Assembly: GCF_902506095.1 (NCBI RefSeq)
Contig: NZ_LR733293.1
Coordinates: 1,257,103 to 1,321,102 of the forward strand
DNA length: 64,000 bases
Direction of reading: 5' to 3'
Source: Arthrobacter sp. 9AX
Lineage (GTDB): Bacteria; Actinomycetota; Actinomycetes; Actinomycetales; Micrococcaceae
The position numbers were made by a program, and so were the translations under genes. How positions within the stretch are numbered: the first letter of the stretch is position 1; the number at the start of each line of letters is the position of its first letter. Below are positions 26,852 to 35,818 of the stretch, piece by piece. The notes beneath the pieces are model-generated. The model was not told where the DNA came from and did not search any database. It saw only the letters and a program-made list of their open reading frames with translations.

Positions 26852-27712
26852 CTATACCTGCGCGCCGAGGCGCAACTTCTTGCGTTCCTCTACCAGCGGG
26901 CGCAGGAACTCAATGCTGGACCGCGCGTCCTCGTCCGGTTCAATTCCACGCTGGTGGAAGCCGGTTTCCATGGTCAGGTATCCGTCGAAGTTGATGTCGA
27001 GCATTGCGTCCACCAGCGCCGGCCAGTCGCCGATGCCTTTACCCGGGGGCAGCCGGTCGTTGTCGGAGATGTGGATGTGCTTCAGGTTTTTCCCCATTTT
27101 GTAGACGTAGTCGGTGTTGACTTCGCGGCGGTACATGACGTGGAAGGTGTCGAACATCAGTTTCACGTTGTCCCGGTTGACGTCCTCCATCAGCTCGATG
27201 GCGTCGTCGGCGCTTTCACACAGGTTCGTGTCGTGCGAGGTGGGTTCGATCACCAAGGTGACGCCCGTGTGCGCGATCCGGTCCGCGATCTCCGTGAGGC
27301 ATTCACGGGTCCATGCCCAGGCCTGCCTCCGGCTGGTGCCGAAGATCATCCAACCGGGCAGGTAGATCAAGGTCTTGCCGCCCCACTGGGCGGTGAGTTC
27401 GGCCAGCTCGACGTAGTGTTCGATGGTGGCGCGGCGTTCCTCAATGTAGGGCGAAGCCGGGTTGTTTCCCGGGCCGCCGGACGGAGCGGGCAACATGCTG
27501 GAAAGCGACAGACCGTGTTCGTCGAGGAGATCCTTGATCTCGGCCCGCCGTTCGGCTCCCAGGTAGGCCGGGTAGGCGTGCGGGGCTGCACCGCCGATCT
27601 CAATGCCGTCGTAGCCCATTTTGGCGATCCGCTTGATGGTCTCCTCCAGCGTGTAGGAGGGGACCCAGACAAAGAAGCTGGAATAGGCCCAGGTGTTGTA
27701 CGAAATTTTCAT
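26852..27712 (-). CDS. sugar phosphate isomerase/epimerase (TIM barrel, xylose-isomerase-like)
   Basis: The 286-residue TIM-barrel protein has MGYDGIEIGGAAPHAYP, VIEPTSHDTNLCES, MFDTFHVMYR, HIHISDNDRLPPG and the C-terminal YLTMETGF motif. The Glu, Asp, His and Glu in these segments form the metal site of this family. Members epimerise or isomerise keto sugars, act as inosose dehydratases or cleave C-glycosides. It lies 13 bp before the subunit-3 gene. In this operon it probably converts the keto sugar made by the GMC enzyme. Confidence 0.87.
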   Translation of the reverse strand: MKISYNTWAYSSFFVWVPSYTLEETIKRIAKMGYDGIEIGGAAPHAYPAYLGAERRAEIKDLLDEHGLSLSSMLPAPSGGPGNNPASPYIEERRATIEHYVELAELTAQWGGKTLIYLPGWMIFGTSRRQAWAWTRECLTEIADRIAHTGVTLVIEPTSHDTNLCESADDAIELMEDVNRDNVKLMFDTFHVMYRREVNTDYVYKMGKNLKHIHISDNDRLPPGKGIGDWPALVDAMLDINFDGYLTMETGFHQRGIEPDEDARSSIEFLRPLVEERKKLRLGAQV

Positions 27713-27740
27713 TACGGTTCCTTTTCTTGGCAGTCAGGGT

Positions 27741-28799
27741 TTACTGGGGGGCTTTGCCCAGGTACTGGTCCACGTTGGTCTTGTCGATAAGGGTGGAATC
27801 GAGCTTGATGCGCGGCTCGACGGGCTCGCCGGCGCAGAGCTTGGCGGCGGCAATGGTGGATTCCTTGACAACGAGCGGGTAGCCGACGGTGGCTGCGTAG
27901 CTTCCGTCCTTGACCAGATCGAGCGCTTCGGCCTCTCCGTCGATGCCGAACACCTTGATTTCGCCTTCGCGGCCGGCTTCCTTGATGGCTTGGATGGCGC
28001 CGAAGGCCATCTGGTCGTTGTGTGCGTAGACCGCCTGGATCTTGCCTGTTCCGAAGCGCTGCAGGAGGTCCTCCATGACCTTCAGACCTGTGGCGCGGTC
28101 GTAGTTTGCGGTTTGGGACGCGATGACCTCGACCTTTGATCCTTCAAGTCCCTTGCGGAAGCCGGCCGCCCGGGCGATTGTGGGGGAAGCGCCAAGGCTT
28201 CCAGAGAGTTCCACGACGCTGCCGGTTCCGCCAAGGGCCTCCGCCACGGCCTTGCCATCGACCACTCCGGCTTCCTCGTTGTCCGAGCCAATGTAAGTGG
28301 AGACTTCTGCGTTGACCTGGCGGTCCGCGGCGATGACTTTGATGCCGGCCGCCGTTGCCTGTTTCGCAACTCCTGCCAGCGCGTTGGCATCCTGGGGCGA
28401 AAGGATGAGCACCTTGATTCCCTGGGCGATCATCTCTGACACCTGGTTTGACTGGTTGGTCGCATCCCCGCGCCCGTCACTGACGGTGACGTTCATTTTC
28501 GGGAAGAAGGCTTTTGCGAATTCAGGAATTTGCTGTGTTGATTTCGCTCCGTAGGGGAAGGAGGCGCTGCTCCAGGAGACGCCGACTTTGCACTCAATGC
28601 CCGCCGGATCAGCCTTCAGCTCGAGCTGGCCTTGGCATGTATCACCGCAGTAGATGCTCGGAGCAAGTTTGTCGCCGACGGCTTCGTTTGATGATGTCGC
28701 GGTGGCTTGGCCGGTGCAGGCGGTAAGCAGAGTCGCTGCGACTCCTGCGGCGGCCATGGCGGCGAAAGACCGGGTGCGCTGTTTTGTGGCGTGCGTCAT
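27741..28799 (-). CDS. sugar ABC transporter substrate-binding lipoprotein
   Basis: About 352 residues from the ATG at 28799; a GTG at 28811 is an alternative start. It has a positively charged N-terminus, a hydrophobic stretch and a lipobox LLTAC, so it is an exported lipoprotein. The mature part is a type-1 periplasmic-binding protein of the ribose/galactose class, with KVLILSPQDANALAGVAKQA, VIAADRQVNAEV and YAHNDQMAFGAIQAIKEAGR. It is followed by a ribose-type permease and ATPase and is the likely specificity determinant of the operon. Confidence 0.9.
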   Translation of the reverse strand: MTHATKQRTRSFAAMAAAGVAATLLTACTGQATATSSNEAVGDKLAPSIYCGDTCQGQLELKADPAGIECKVGVSWSSASFPYGAKSTQQIPEFAKAFFPKMNVTVSDGRGDATNQSNQVSEMIAQGIKVLILSPQDANALAGVAKQATAAGIKVIAADRQVNAEVSTYIGSDNEEAGVVDGKAVAEALGGTGSVVELSGSLGASPTIARAAGFRKGLEGSKVEVIASQTANYDRATGLKVMEDLLQRFGTGKIQAVYAHNDQMAFGAIQAIKEAGREGEIKVFGIDGEAEALDLVKDGSYAATVGYPLVVKESTIAAAKLCAGEPVEPRIKLDSTLIDKTNVDQYLGKAPQ

Positions 28800-28855
28800 T
28801 GCATTTTTCACTTTCGTTGTTGTGGTGGTGGGACTGCGTTTGGAGTGAGATGAAG

Positions 28856-29959
28856 TCAGCGGGGCGTCGTCTGTTCAGCGGGCGAGGATCCGTCCCGCTC
28901 GGGGGAGTCCGGAGTTGCTGAAGACGTGGGGATGGCGGGTGGTTGGCTGGTGGCCGCCTTCGGTGAGTCAGTGCGCCGCTCTTTGAACCGCTTCACGGTT
29001 GCTTTGGCGGCGACCAGGACGGCTATGACGATGACCGCTCCCTTGACCACTTGCTGGTCGAACGGGGAGATCCCGAGGAGATTCATAACGTTGGACAAGA
29101 TGGCCAGCAGGATGGCCCCGAACACGGTACCAACAGCACCACCGATGCCACCCATGAGGCTGGTTCCGCCGATGACGACGGCGGTGATCGCATCCAGGTT
29201 GGACAGGCTGCCGGCCGTCGGATCTCCGACGCCGAGGCGGGCCGCGGTCATGACTCCGGCCAGGCCGGCGCACAGCCCGCTGATTGAATAGGCCAGAATG
29301 ATGGTGCGGGTGGTCCGTACCCCTGAGAGGCGCGCGGCTTCTATGCTGCCGCCGATGGCGTAGATGTACCGTCCGAAGGCAAGGTAGCGCAGGACAAGAA
29401 TTCCGGCGGCGGCGATCAACAGGAACACGATGAACGGCCCGGGTACGCCCAGGAAGCTGCCGCTTCCGATGAAGTTGAAGAATGGTTCACGGTTGGAGAA
29501 CTGCCTGGGTCCCCCGTCCGTGAGGCGGAGCGAAAGCCCCTGGATGGCCACCATGGTGGCCAGGGTCATGATGAACGGCTGGACCTTTAGAACTGCAACG
29601 CCGATACCGTTGATGATGCCTGCAACCACCCCCACAAGCATGCCCGCAACGATGGCCAATGGAACGATCAGGCCGTTGTTAATCAGGATCGCGGTGGTAA
29701 CGCCGGATAGGGCGAGGATGGAACCAACCGAAAGGTCGATTCCCCCAGTGAGGATGACGAACGTCATGCCGACCGCAATGATCCCCACGATTGCTGACTG
29801 GCGGCCGACATTGAGCAAGTTGCTGGGCTGGAAGAACGAGGGGACCAATAGGGCCACGGCGGCGACCATAACCAGCAGGATGATGATCGGCAGCAGGTTA
29901 CTGCGCAGTTTCAGGGACAGGCCTTTGGCCCAGGGCTCCGTTGGCGCTTGGGTTGTCAC
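28856..29959 (-). CDS. sugar ABC transporter permease (RbsC-like)
   Basis: The 367-residue protein has about eight to ten hydrophobic helices and the family segments TGGIDLSVGSILALSG and GVVAGIINGIGV. The EAA-like loop GVRTTRTIILAYSISG is where the ATPase would dock. A polar tail of about 40 residues rich in Pro, Ser and Thr follows the last helix and is not part of the transporter core. It sits 2 bp after the ATPase gene. A single permease gene implies a homodimer. Confidence 0.9.
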   Translation of the reverse strand: MTTQAPTEPWAKGLSLKLRSNLLPIIILLVMVAAVALLVPSFFQPSNLLNVGRQSAIVGIIAVGMTFVILTGGIDLSVGSILALSGVTTAILINNGLIVPLAIVAGMLVGVVAGIINGIGVAVLKVQPFIMTLATMVAIQGLSLRLTDGGPRQFSNREPFFNFIGSGSFLGVPGPFIVFLLIAAAGILVLRYLAFGRYIYAIGGSIEAARLSGVRTTRTIILAYSISGLCAGLAGVMTAARLGVGDPTAGSLSNLDAITAVVIGGTSLMGGIGGAVGTVFGAILLAILSNVMNLLGISPFDQQVVKGAVIVIAVLVAAKATVKRFKERRTDSPKAATSQPPAIPTSSATPDSPERDGSSPAEQTTPR

Positions 29960-29961
29960 TT

Positions 29962-31440
29962 CTATTTACCTCCGACGGCGTAAAACATGATTTGTTCTTC
30001 TGTGGCTGTGGCGCCTTCGAGTTCGGCCGCAACCTCGCCGTGATACATGACCAGAATGCGATTGCTAAGGGCCAGGACCTCGGGCAGTTCCGAGGAGATG
30101 ACGATGATGGCCAGGCCTTGACGGCACAGTTCGTGGATCAATTCGTAGATTTCCTGCTTGGCACCGATATCGATGCCGCGGGTGGGCTCATCAAGAATGA
30201 GGACGTCCACGCCGGCTTCCAGCCACTTCGCCAGCACAACCTTCTGCTGGTTTCCGCCCGAAAGCGTCGCCACGGGTGAGGACACGTCCGGGAGTTTGAT
30301 CCGGAGTTTGTCGACGTAACCCTTCGCCAGGCTCCGGTCCCGGCTGGGCGAGGCCGTGGCTGTGCGGTTCTTGAGCATGCTGACAAGGGGGATGTTCATG
30401 GCGGTGGACAAGGCGGTGAACAGTCCTTGGGTTTTCCGCTCTTCGGGCACGAGGCCGATCCCGGCGTCGATGGCCTGAAGTGGCTTTCCGGCTTTCAGCT
30501 TCCGGCCCTTAACGATGACTTCGCCGCTGGTGTAGGGATCGGCGCCGTAGATGGCCCGTGCCAGTTCCGTACGTCCTGCGCCTCTGAGGCCGGCTACCCC
30601 GACTACTTCTCCAGATCGAACATTGAAGGAAATGTCGTTCAGGACGCCTTCGCGGGTCAGGTTCTTGACTTCGAGAGCGGTCTCTCCCAGCGTTCCCGAG
30701 ACTTCACGCTCCCCGCGGGTGAAGTTTCTGCCCACCATTTTCGAAACGAGGTCGTCGTGATCGGTCTCTGAGATCTTTCCGGCGCCGGTGAGCTTGCCGT
30801 CTTTCAGGACAATGTAGCGGTCGGCCAGGTCGAAGACTTCTTCCAGACGGTGAGACACAAAGATGATGCTGACGCCGCGTTCCTTTAAACCGTGGACCAG
30901 TTGCAGAAGATGATCCACATCGTCACCGCCGAGCACAGCGGTGGGTTCATCCAGGATGAGAACCTGGGCGTTGCGGTGCAGCGACTTGGCGATCTCCAGC
31001 ATCTGCTTCTCGGCCACACTCAACTCACGCACCTTACGGTTGACGTCGACGTTGAGTCCAAGGCTTCCCAGGAAATCGCGGGCCTCGCGCTTTGCGGCCT
31101 TCCAGTCAATGACGCCTTTGCGGGGGTACGCGCCGAACACCAGGTTTTCCGCGACCGTGAGGTCCGGGAAAAGATTCAGCTCCTGGTAGACGGTGGCGAT
31201 GCCGTGGGCTTCAGAGTCCTTGGGGCCGTTGATCTGAACGGGCCTTCCGTTCATCCTCACCTCACCTGTGTCGGGCTGGTGGGCTCCGGAAAGGATACGG
31301 ATCAGCGTGGACTTGCCGGCACCGTTCTCTCCAATGAGGGCCAGAACCTGGCCTGGATGAAGTTCGAAACTTACGTCGTGGAGGGCCTGTACGCCCAGGA
31401 AGTGCTTGGAAAGATTCTGGACAGCTAAACGTGGCGCCAT
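29962..31440 (-). CDS. sugar ABC transporter ATP-binding protein (RbsA-like, double domain)
   Basis: The 492-residue protein has two ABC domains. The first has Walker A GENGAGKST near residues 37-45 and the LSVAEKQMLEIAKSL signature. The second has a degenerate nucleotide loop GLRGAGRTELARAIYG and the signature LSGGNQQKVVLAKWLE, as usual for RbsA/XylG. It is the first gene of the sugar operon and divergent from the ROK regulator, about 150 bp apart. It energises uptake through the neighbouring permease. Confidence 0.92.
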   Translation of the reverse strand: MAPRLAVQNLSKHFLGVQALHDVSFELHPGQVLALIGENGAGKSTLIRILSGAHQPDTGEVRMNGRPVQINGPKDSEAHGIATVYQELNLFPDLTVAENLVFGAYPRKGVIDWKAAKREARDFLGSLGLNVDVNRKVRELSVAEKQMLEIAKSLHRNAQVLILDEPTAVLGGDDVDHLLQLVHGLKERGVSIIFVSHRLEEVFDLADRYIVLKDGKLTGAGKISETDHDDLVSKMVGRNFTRGEREVSGTLGETALEVKNLTREGVLNDISFNVRSGEVVGVAGLRGAGRTELARAIYGADPYTSGEVIVKGRKLKAGKPLQAIDAGIGLVPEERKTQGLFTALSTAMNIPLVSMLKNRTATASPSRDRSLAKGYVDKLRIKLPDVSSPVATLSGGNQQKVVLAKWLEAGVDVLILDEPTRGIDIGAKQEIYELIHELCRQGLAIIVISSELPEVLALSNRILVMYHGEVAAELEGATATEEQIMFYAVGGK

Positions 31441-31554
31441 TTCACGCCTCCGCGAGCCGTTGGATGGTGTAGACGACTGCGTCTATCATCGAATAGGTCA
31501 TGGGTTCACCCTAAAAGAGCTCGATAACTGAAAAAAACTGCCTGATTTATTTTG

Positions 31555-31578
31555 TTTTCGACATAATTACAACGAAAA
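31555..31578. promoter_or_regulatory. inverted repeat in the sugar operon / ROK intergenic region
   Basis: TTTTCG (31555-31560) and CGAAAA (31573-31578) form an exact inverted repeat with 12 bases between. It lies in the AT-rich gap between the divergent ATPase and ROK genes and just upstream of the ROK start. The spacing suits a ROK-type repressor dimer. Confidence 0.45.
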
Positions 31579-31591
31579 GTGGAGCGTGCCC

Positions 31592-32845
31592 GTGGGATCC
31601 CTATGGACTGAAGTCGGCCTCCTGCATCAGGATCAGAACCTGGCGCCGGATGCTGTGGCTGCGCGCAGCGTCGTCGCCCGGTTGATAGCCGATGACGAAC
31701 AAGTGACGCGAACGGACCTGGTCAAAGCCACTGGGCTCGCCCGCTCTACCATCGAGAATCACCTCAGCATCCTGCTGGAATACGGCCTGATCGAAGACGC
31801 CGGACCTGGCCCGCAAGGGAGTAGGGGGCGGCCCGCCCAGGCTTTTCGTGTCAGCCCCAGCAAGGGCGTCGTCCTGGTGGCCGATGTGTCCTCGCGCACC
31901 ACCAGGTTGGCTGTCACCACCTTGGACAAGCAGGTGGTCTCGCGGGGCGAAATCAAGATGGACGTCACTGTCGGTCCTGACCAGCTGTTGGGCGAGATAG
32001 CTTCGGCCTTTGAGGCCATGCTCGCGGAAGGCGGTCTGGGAGCGCAGGATGTTCTCGTCATTTCGGTCGGCCTGCCAGGACCCGTTGATGCCAAGCTTGG
32101 AATGGCGGTTCGCCCCCCGCTGATGCCGGGCTGGGACGGATTTGGGGTCTGCGGCTACTTTGCCCGTCATTTCGGATGCGATGTGATCGTCGATAATGAT
32201 GTTCACTTGATGGCCCTCGGTGAGGCCCGCTCGTACCGGGGTGAGCATCTGCCTCTGCTGATGATCAGTATCGGCACGGGAGTGGGCGGAGGGTTTGTCA
32301 GCGAGAGCGGCAATCTTCTGCACGGAGCCGACGGCGCGGCTGCCGACATCGGCCACAGCAAAGTACCTGACATGAAGGACCTGCTGTGCCGCTGCGGCAG
32401 CCACGGCTGCTTGGAGGCGGTGGCGTCAATCAGTGCAATGGCTGCGCGTGTTTCCGCCGTACGCCACGATGACGTAGGGGAGGAGCAACTTTTCGAACTG
32501 CTCGTGCGGGGTGACCCCGCAACCGTAAGCGTGGTGCGGGAGAGTGCAACCGTCGTTGGGCAGGTTGTTGCCGATTTGGTGAACTTCTGCAATCCGGCCC
32601 GCATTGTCCTGGGAGGTGCCATCACTCAATGCACCGAAGACATACTTGCCCAGGTCCGGAGCGTCGTTTACCAACAGGCGCAACCACTGGCCACACGCAA
32701 TCTGTCCCTGGTACACAGCACCTTGGGCAACGAAGCAGGCCTGATTGGGGGGATGATCTCCGGAATCGAACAGGTGCTGTCCCCGCGAGGAATCGCGTAT
32801 CACACCCGGCCCGCCGGCTCGACGATGCAGCCGCTTGGACTTTAG
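31592..32845 (+). CDS. ROK-family transcriptional regulator
   Basis: About 417 residues from the GTG at 31592, which has ggag 7 bases upstream; a GTG at 31586 is too close to that site. The N-terminal winged helix is VTRTDLVKATGLARSTIENH. The ROK domain has VLVADVSSRTTRLAVTTLD, ISIGTGVGGGFV and the zinc cluster CRCGSHGCLEAVAS. ROK regulators of this layout (NagC/XylR-like) sense the sugar of the divergent operon. It is almost certainly the local repressor. Confidence 0.9.
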   Translation: MGSLWTEVGLLHQDQNLAPDAVAARSVVARLIADDEQVTRTDLVKATGLARSTIENHLSILLEYGLIEDAGPGPQGSRGRPAQAFRVSPSKGVVLVADVSSRTTRLAVTTLDKQVVSRGEIKMDVTVGPDQLLGEIASAFEAMLAEGGLGAQDVLVISVGLPGPVDAKLGMAVRPPLMPGWDGFGVCGYFARHFGCDVIVDNDVHLMALGEARSYRGEHLPLLMISIGTGVGGGFVSESGNLLHGADGAAADIGHSKVPDMKDLLCRCGSHGCLEAVASISAMAARVSAVRHDDVGEEQLFELLVRGDPATVSVVRESATVVGQVVADLVNFCNPARIVLGGAITQCTEDILAQVRSVVYQQAQPLATRNLSLVHSTLGNEAGLIGGMISGIEQVLSPRGIAYHTRPAGSTMQPLGL

Positions 32846-32966
32846 CCGGCGCTGGGCAAGGGTTCCGAGGGTTGGAAGAACAATCGAGCGGAAGTGAGTC
32901 TGCAACACTGCCAGGCATACTCCGCTCCTTCATCCTTGAAATGGGCCGTTTGTAAAGTCACAGCCC

Positions 32967-33001
32967 CGTAAACGTTTACGGAAGGATCGTAAACGTTTAC
33001 G
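32967..33001. promoter_or_regulatory. tandem LacI-type palindromes without an obvious target
   Basis: Two identical perfect 14-bp palindromes, cgtaaacgtttacg, at 32967-32980 and 32988-33001, start 21 bp apart (two helical turns). The sequence is typical of LacI/GalR-family operators. The nearest downstream gene is a 46-residue protein 265 bp away, and no LacI gene adjoins. The rest of 32846-33265 holds no other feature I can support. Confidence 0.75.
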
Positions 33002-33265
33002 CGCGAGGGTGTCAAACCTCACATGCGCCGGGTCGCAATGCGCAGTGCACGCCGCTGTCAGACCGAGGGACCGGACGAATTCCCGGTGGCGCCCTCAGGA
33101 TCCGCGGGTGCCTGCCGTAAATGGGGCCAGCAATTTCAATCTTTCCAATCTTCATGAAGTGCTTTGGAAAGGGCCCGGGAGTCGCTGAAAACCACCCGGA
33201 TAGTTGGGTGGGCGTAAGTTTTTCGTATGTGGGGCGGCAAGCCGGGTGCCGCTTAGGCTTGGCCT

Positions 33266-33406
33266 ATGTCTACTGATGAAGAAAAGGACCCACCGGTGCC
33301 CGCTGACGTTGAGGGCAAGATCCCGAAAAAGGTTCACGACAAGCCCGCCGCAGATGACGATGCGGCAAGGGCCCAAGATCCTGATGACCAGGGTGGCGTG
33401 CAGTAG
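33266..33406 (+). CDS. small acidic protein, 46 residues
   Basis: The frame MSTDEEKDPPVPADVEGKIP, then KKVHDKPAADDDAARA and a DDQGG end, is strongly charged and probably disordered. Its composition is unlike a random frame in this GC-rich DNA, and the start follows a plausible promoter region. It lies downstream of the orphan LacI palindromes. I do not recognise a family. Confidence 0.5.
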   Translation: MSTDEEKDPPVPADVEGKIPKKVHDKPAADDDAARAQDPDDQGGVQ

Positions 33407-33447
33407 ACACCGAGGCCACCGCGACCCGGTGGGAACTTGAGGGTTAG

Positions 33448-35100
33448 CTACCCCGCCACCGCCGCCGCCTGCTTGGCATTCATCCACTCGGTCAGCCACG
33501 GGGCGCGGACGCTGGAGGTGATCCGGCAGTCGGCCATGAACGTTCCCTGGGCGCCGGCGTCGATCCAGTCCGTGAGCGCGGACAGGTCCGACAGGGAACG
33601 GATTACCGCGGACTCGGCGCCCAAGGCGCGGGCAATGCCGCTGAAGTCCACCTCGGGGATCAGCATGGGCTTTTCGGTCAGGCCCTGGGAGGCGTACTGG
33701 TGGATTTCGGCTCCGTAGGCGGCGTCGTTGTAGATGACCACAATGGCGCTCTTCGCCGCACCGATGAGCGATTCGAGGTCGGCCAGGCCCATTAGGAATC
33801 CGCCGTCGCCGGAGGCCAGTACCAGGGTGTGGCCGTCCTCCAGGGCGCGGGCTGCCCCGACGGCGCTGGCGAGGCCCAGCCCGATGGCCTGGAAGGTGGT
33901 CCCTACCATCACCAGGTCCTGCGGCCTGGGAATGTTCCAGTACATGGGTGCCCAGCCGAGGAAGTGCCCGCCGTCCTGGACCACCGTGCGGCGCTCCGGC
34001 AGCACGGCGTCGAGTGCCGTGGCGAGGGAGCGCGGGTCCAGCCGTCCGTCCGGTGTCTCATCCGAGCCCGGGTGGTGCCCCGCACCCGACGCCAGACGCT
34101 TGCTGGCCTCCGCGCGCCAACCAGCTGCGACAGCCTCGCCGTCGAGCAGGGATAGCAGGCGCGAGGCAGCGGACTTCGCGTCGGCGCTGACGAACAGGTC
34201 CACCCTGGGGTTGGTCGGCTGCAGGGCGGTGTCGATCTGGAGCACGGTGCTGTCCGGGCCGAGCAGGTGGCCGAACCGCAGGGTGAACGGGCTCAGGCTG
34301 GCGCCGGCCACCAGGACCACGTCGGCCTCGCCCATGAGCCCGGCCGCGGTGTCGGTGCCGAAACCGCCGGCCACGCCCAGGTAGCCCTCGCCGTTGAGGA
34401 GGTTGAGCGCCAGGGCGGTTCCGGCGGTCAGTGCGCCGAGCCGGTCGGCGAGTTCGCGGAGTTCCGGGCCGGCTCCGGCGAGGTGCGCACCCCGCCCGGC
34501 CAGGATCAGTGGCCGCCGCGCCCCGGCAAGCAGGCGGGCAATACGCGTAAGGTCCGTGCCGCCGTCGTCCGCTACCTTCAAAGCCGCCGGCTCCGGAAGG
34601 TCCTCATCCTCCGCTTCCAGCGCGGCGAGGTCGTAGGGGATGGCAATGACGACGGCGGTGCGCCGGGTGAGTGCGTACTCCACCGCCTGCCGGGTGACGG
34701 AGCCCGCGGCGTCGCGGGTGACGGTGAAGGTGGCTGCGCCGAGGCCGGCGGCGATGGCTGCCTGGTCCACGTCCTGTGGCCGGGCGCCGCTGCTGGGTGC
34801 GTCCCCGGTGACCAGCACGACGGGGATCTGCGCCTGGACCGCCTCGGCCAGGGCGGTGAGCGCGTTGGTGTAGCCGGGGCCGTAGGTGGTGGTGCCGGCC
34901 GCGAGCCGTCCGGAGGTCCGGTAGTAGGCGTCGGCGGCGGCGATGGCGGCGCCCTCATGCCGGACGGCGGAGAAGCGCAGGCCCATCTTTTCGGCGGCGT
35001 CCAGGAAGTAGACGTTGCCGTTGCCCATAACGCCGAAGACGTCGCTGACATAGTTGCTGAGAACCTGTGCCACGCGGCCCGAGACGGTGAGAGTAGTCAT
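33448..35100 (-). CDS. thiamine-diphosphate-dependent enzyme (acetolactate synthase-like)
   Basis: About 550 residues from the ATG at 35100; the frame is open further upstream but family similarity starts at MTTLTVSGRVAQVL. The N-terminal domain has the catalytic Glu in RHEGAAIAAADAYYR and TYGPGYTNALTALAEA. The C-terminal domain has the thiamine-diphosphate motif beginning SGDGGFLMGLADLESL and ending YNDAAYGAE. It could be an acetolactate synthase-like or 2-keto-acid decarboxylase enzyme. Next to an aminotransferase, AsnC regulator and amino-acid permease, decarboxylation of a keto acid from an amino acid is the best guess. A truncated copy lies at the left window edge. Confidence 0.85.
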   Translation of the reverse strand: MTTLTVSGRVAQVLSNYVSDVFGVMGNGNVYFLDAAEKMGLRFSAVRHEGAAIAAADAYYRTSGRLAAGTTTYGPGYTNALTALAEAVQAQIPVVLVTGDAPSSGARPQDVDQAAIAAGLGAATFTVTRDAAGSVTRQAVEYALTRRTAVVIAIPYDLAALEAEDEDLPEPAALKVADDGGTDLTRIARLLAGARRPLILAGRGAHLAGAGPELRELADRLGALTAGTALALNLLNGEGYLGVAGGFGTDTAAGLMGEADVVLVAGASLSPFTLRFGHLLGPDSTVLQIDTALQPTNPRVDLFVSADAKSAASRLLSLLDGEAVAAGWRAEASKRLASGAGHHPGSDETPDGRLDPRSLATALDAVLPERRTVVQDGGHFLGWAPMYWNIPRPQDLVMVGTTFQAIGLGLASAVGAARALEDGHTLVLASGDGGFLMGLADLESLIGAAKSAIVVIYNDAAYGAEIHQYASQGLTEKPMLIPEVDFSGIARALGAESAVIRSLSDLSALTDWIDAGAQGTFMADCRITSSVRAPWLTEWMNAKQAAAVAG

Positions 35101-35194
35101 GCAGGAATCTTGTGGGCCAGCTTGCGGATAAGCAATAGAGCTGGCTCTGGCTGGGATTATTGGCAGTCCGAAGTAGGAGTAATTGACAACATGC

Positions 35195-35725
35195 CTACTT
35201 GTGGCCTGCGTCACCCGTAATTTCATCCGCAGGGCGGGAGTCCTGCCGGGACAGCCGGTTCAGGAGGCCGTCGTACCGGGGCGGCATTAGTTCGACGACG
35301 GAAATGGCGGTGCTGGTCCGCTGGATACCGTCGATGGCCAGGATCTGGTTGGTGATGCGGTAGAGGTCGGCCGTGCTCCGTGCCACCACCTTGGCCATCA
35401 GGTCCGCGTCGCCGGTGGTGGCGTGCACCTCGATCACCTCCGGGATGGCCGCGAGCCCGTTCTCCACCGCACCCGCCCGCGTCTGGCTGATGGCCAGCGA
35501 GAGGAAGGCCATCAGGTCGTAGCCGAGGGCAGCGGGGTCCAGCCTGCGGCTGAAGGAGCGGAGGGCGCCGCTGCGCTCCAGCCGCGACAGCCGGGCATGG
35601 ACAGTGTTCCGTGCGACGCCGAGTGTCCGGGAGAGTGCCAGGGCGCTGGCTTCGGGATCCTTGTCCAGGGCCAGGATGATCCTGCCGTCGAGGGAATCCA
35701 GAGTGCGGGAGTTGGCGATGGTCAT
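35195..35725 (-). CDS. Lrp/AsnC-family regulator
   Basis: The 176-residue protein has an N-terminal helix-turn-helix (ASALALSRTLGVARNTVHAR) and a RAM effector domain with VHATTGDADLMAKVVARSTA and LMPPRYDGLLNRL. Lrp/AsnC proteins sense amino acids. It is divergent from the aminotransferase gene and adjoins the thiamine-diphosphate enzyme gene, so it probably controls both. A damaged, inverted copy lies at 179-368. Confidence 0.9.
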   Translation of the reverse strand: MTIANSRTLDSLDGRIILALDKDPEASALALSRTLGVARNTVHARLSRLERSGALRSFSRRLDPAALGYDLMAFLSLAISQTRAGAVENGLAAIPEVIEVHATTGDADLMAKVVARSTADLYRITNQILAIDGIQRTSTAISVVELMPPRYDGLLNRLSRQDSRPADEITGDAGHK

Positions 35726-35818
35726 ATTTTCACCACATGCAGTAGAAGTTGAGCAGAAGTCCCAATAGCTTGAGAGTATCTTGCAATGTGCGCCGGGTCA
35801 CAATCATGATCGGTGCTC

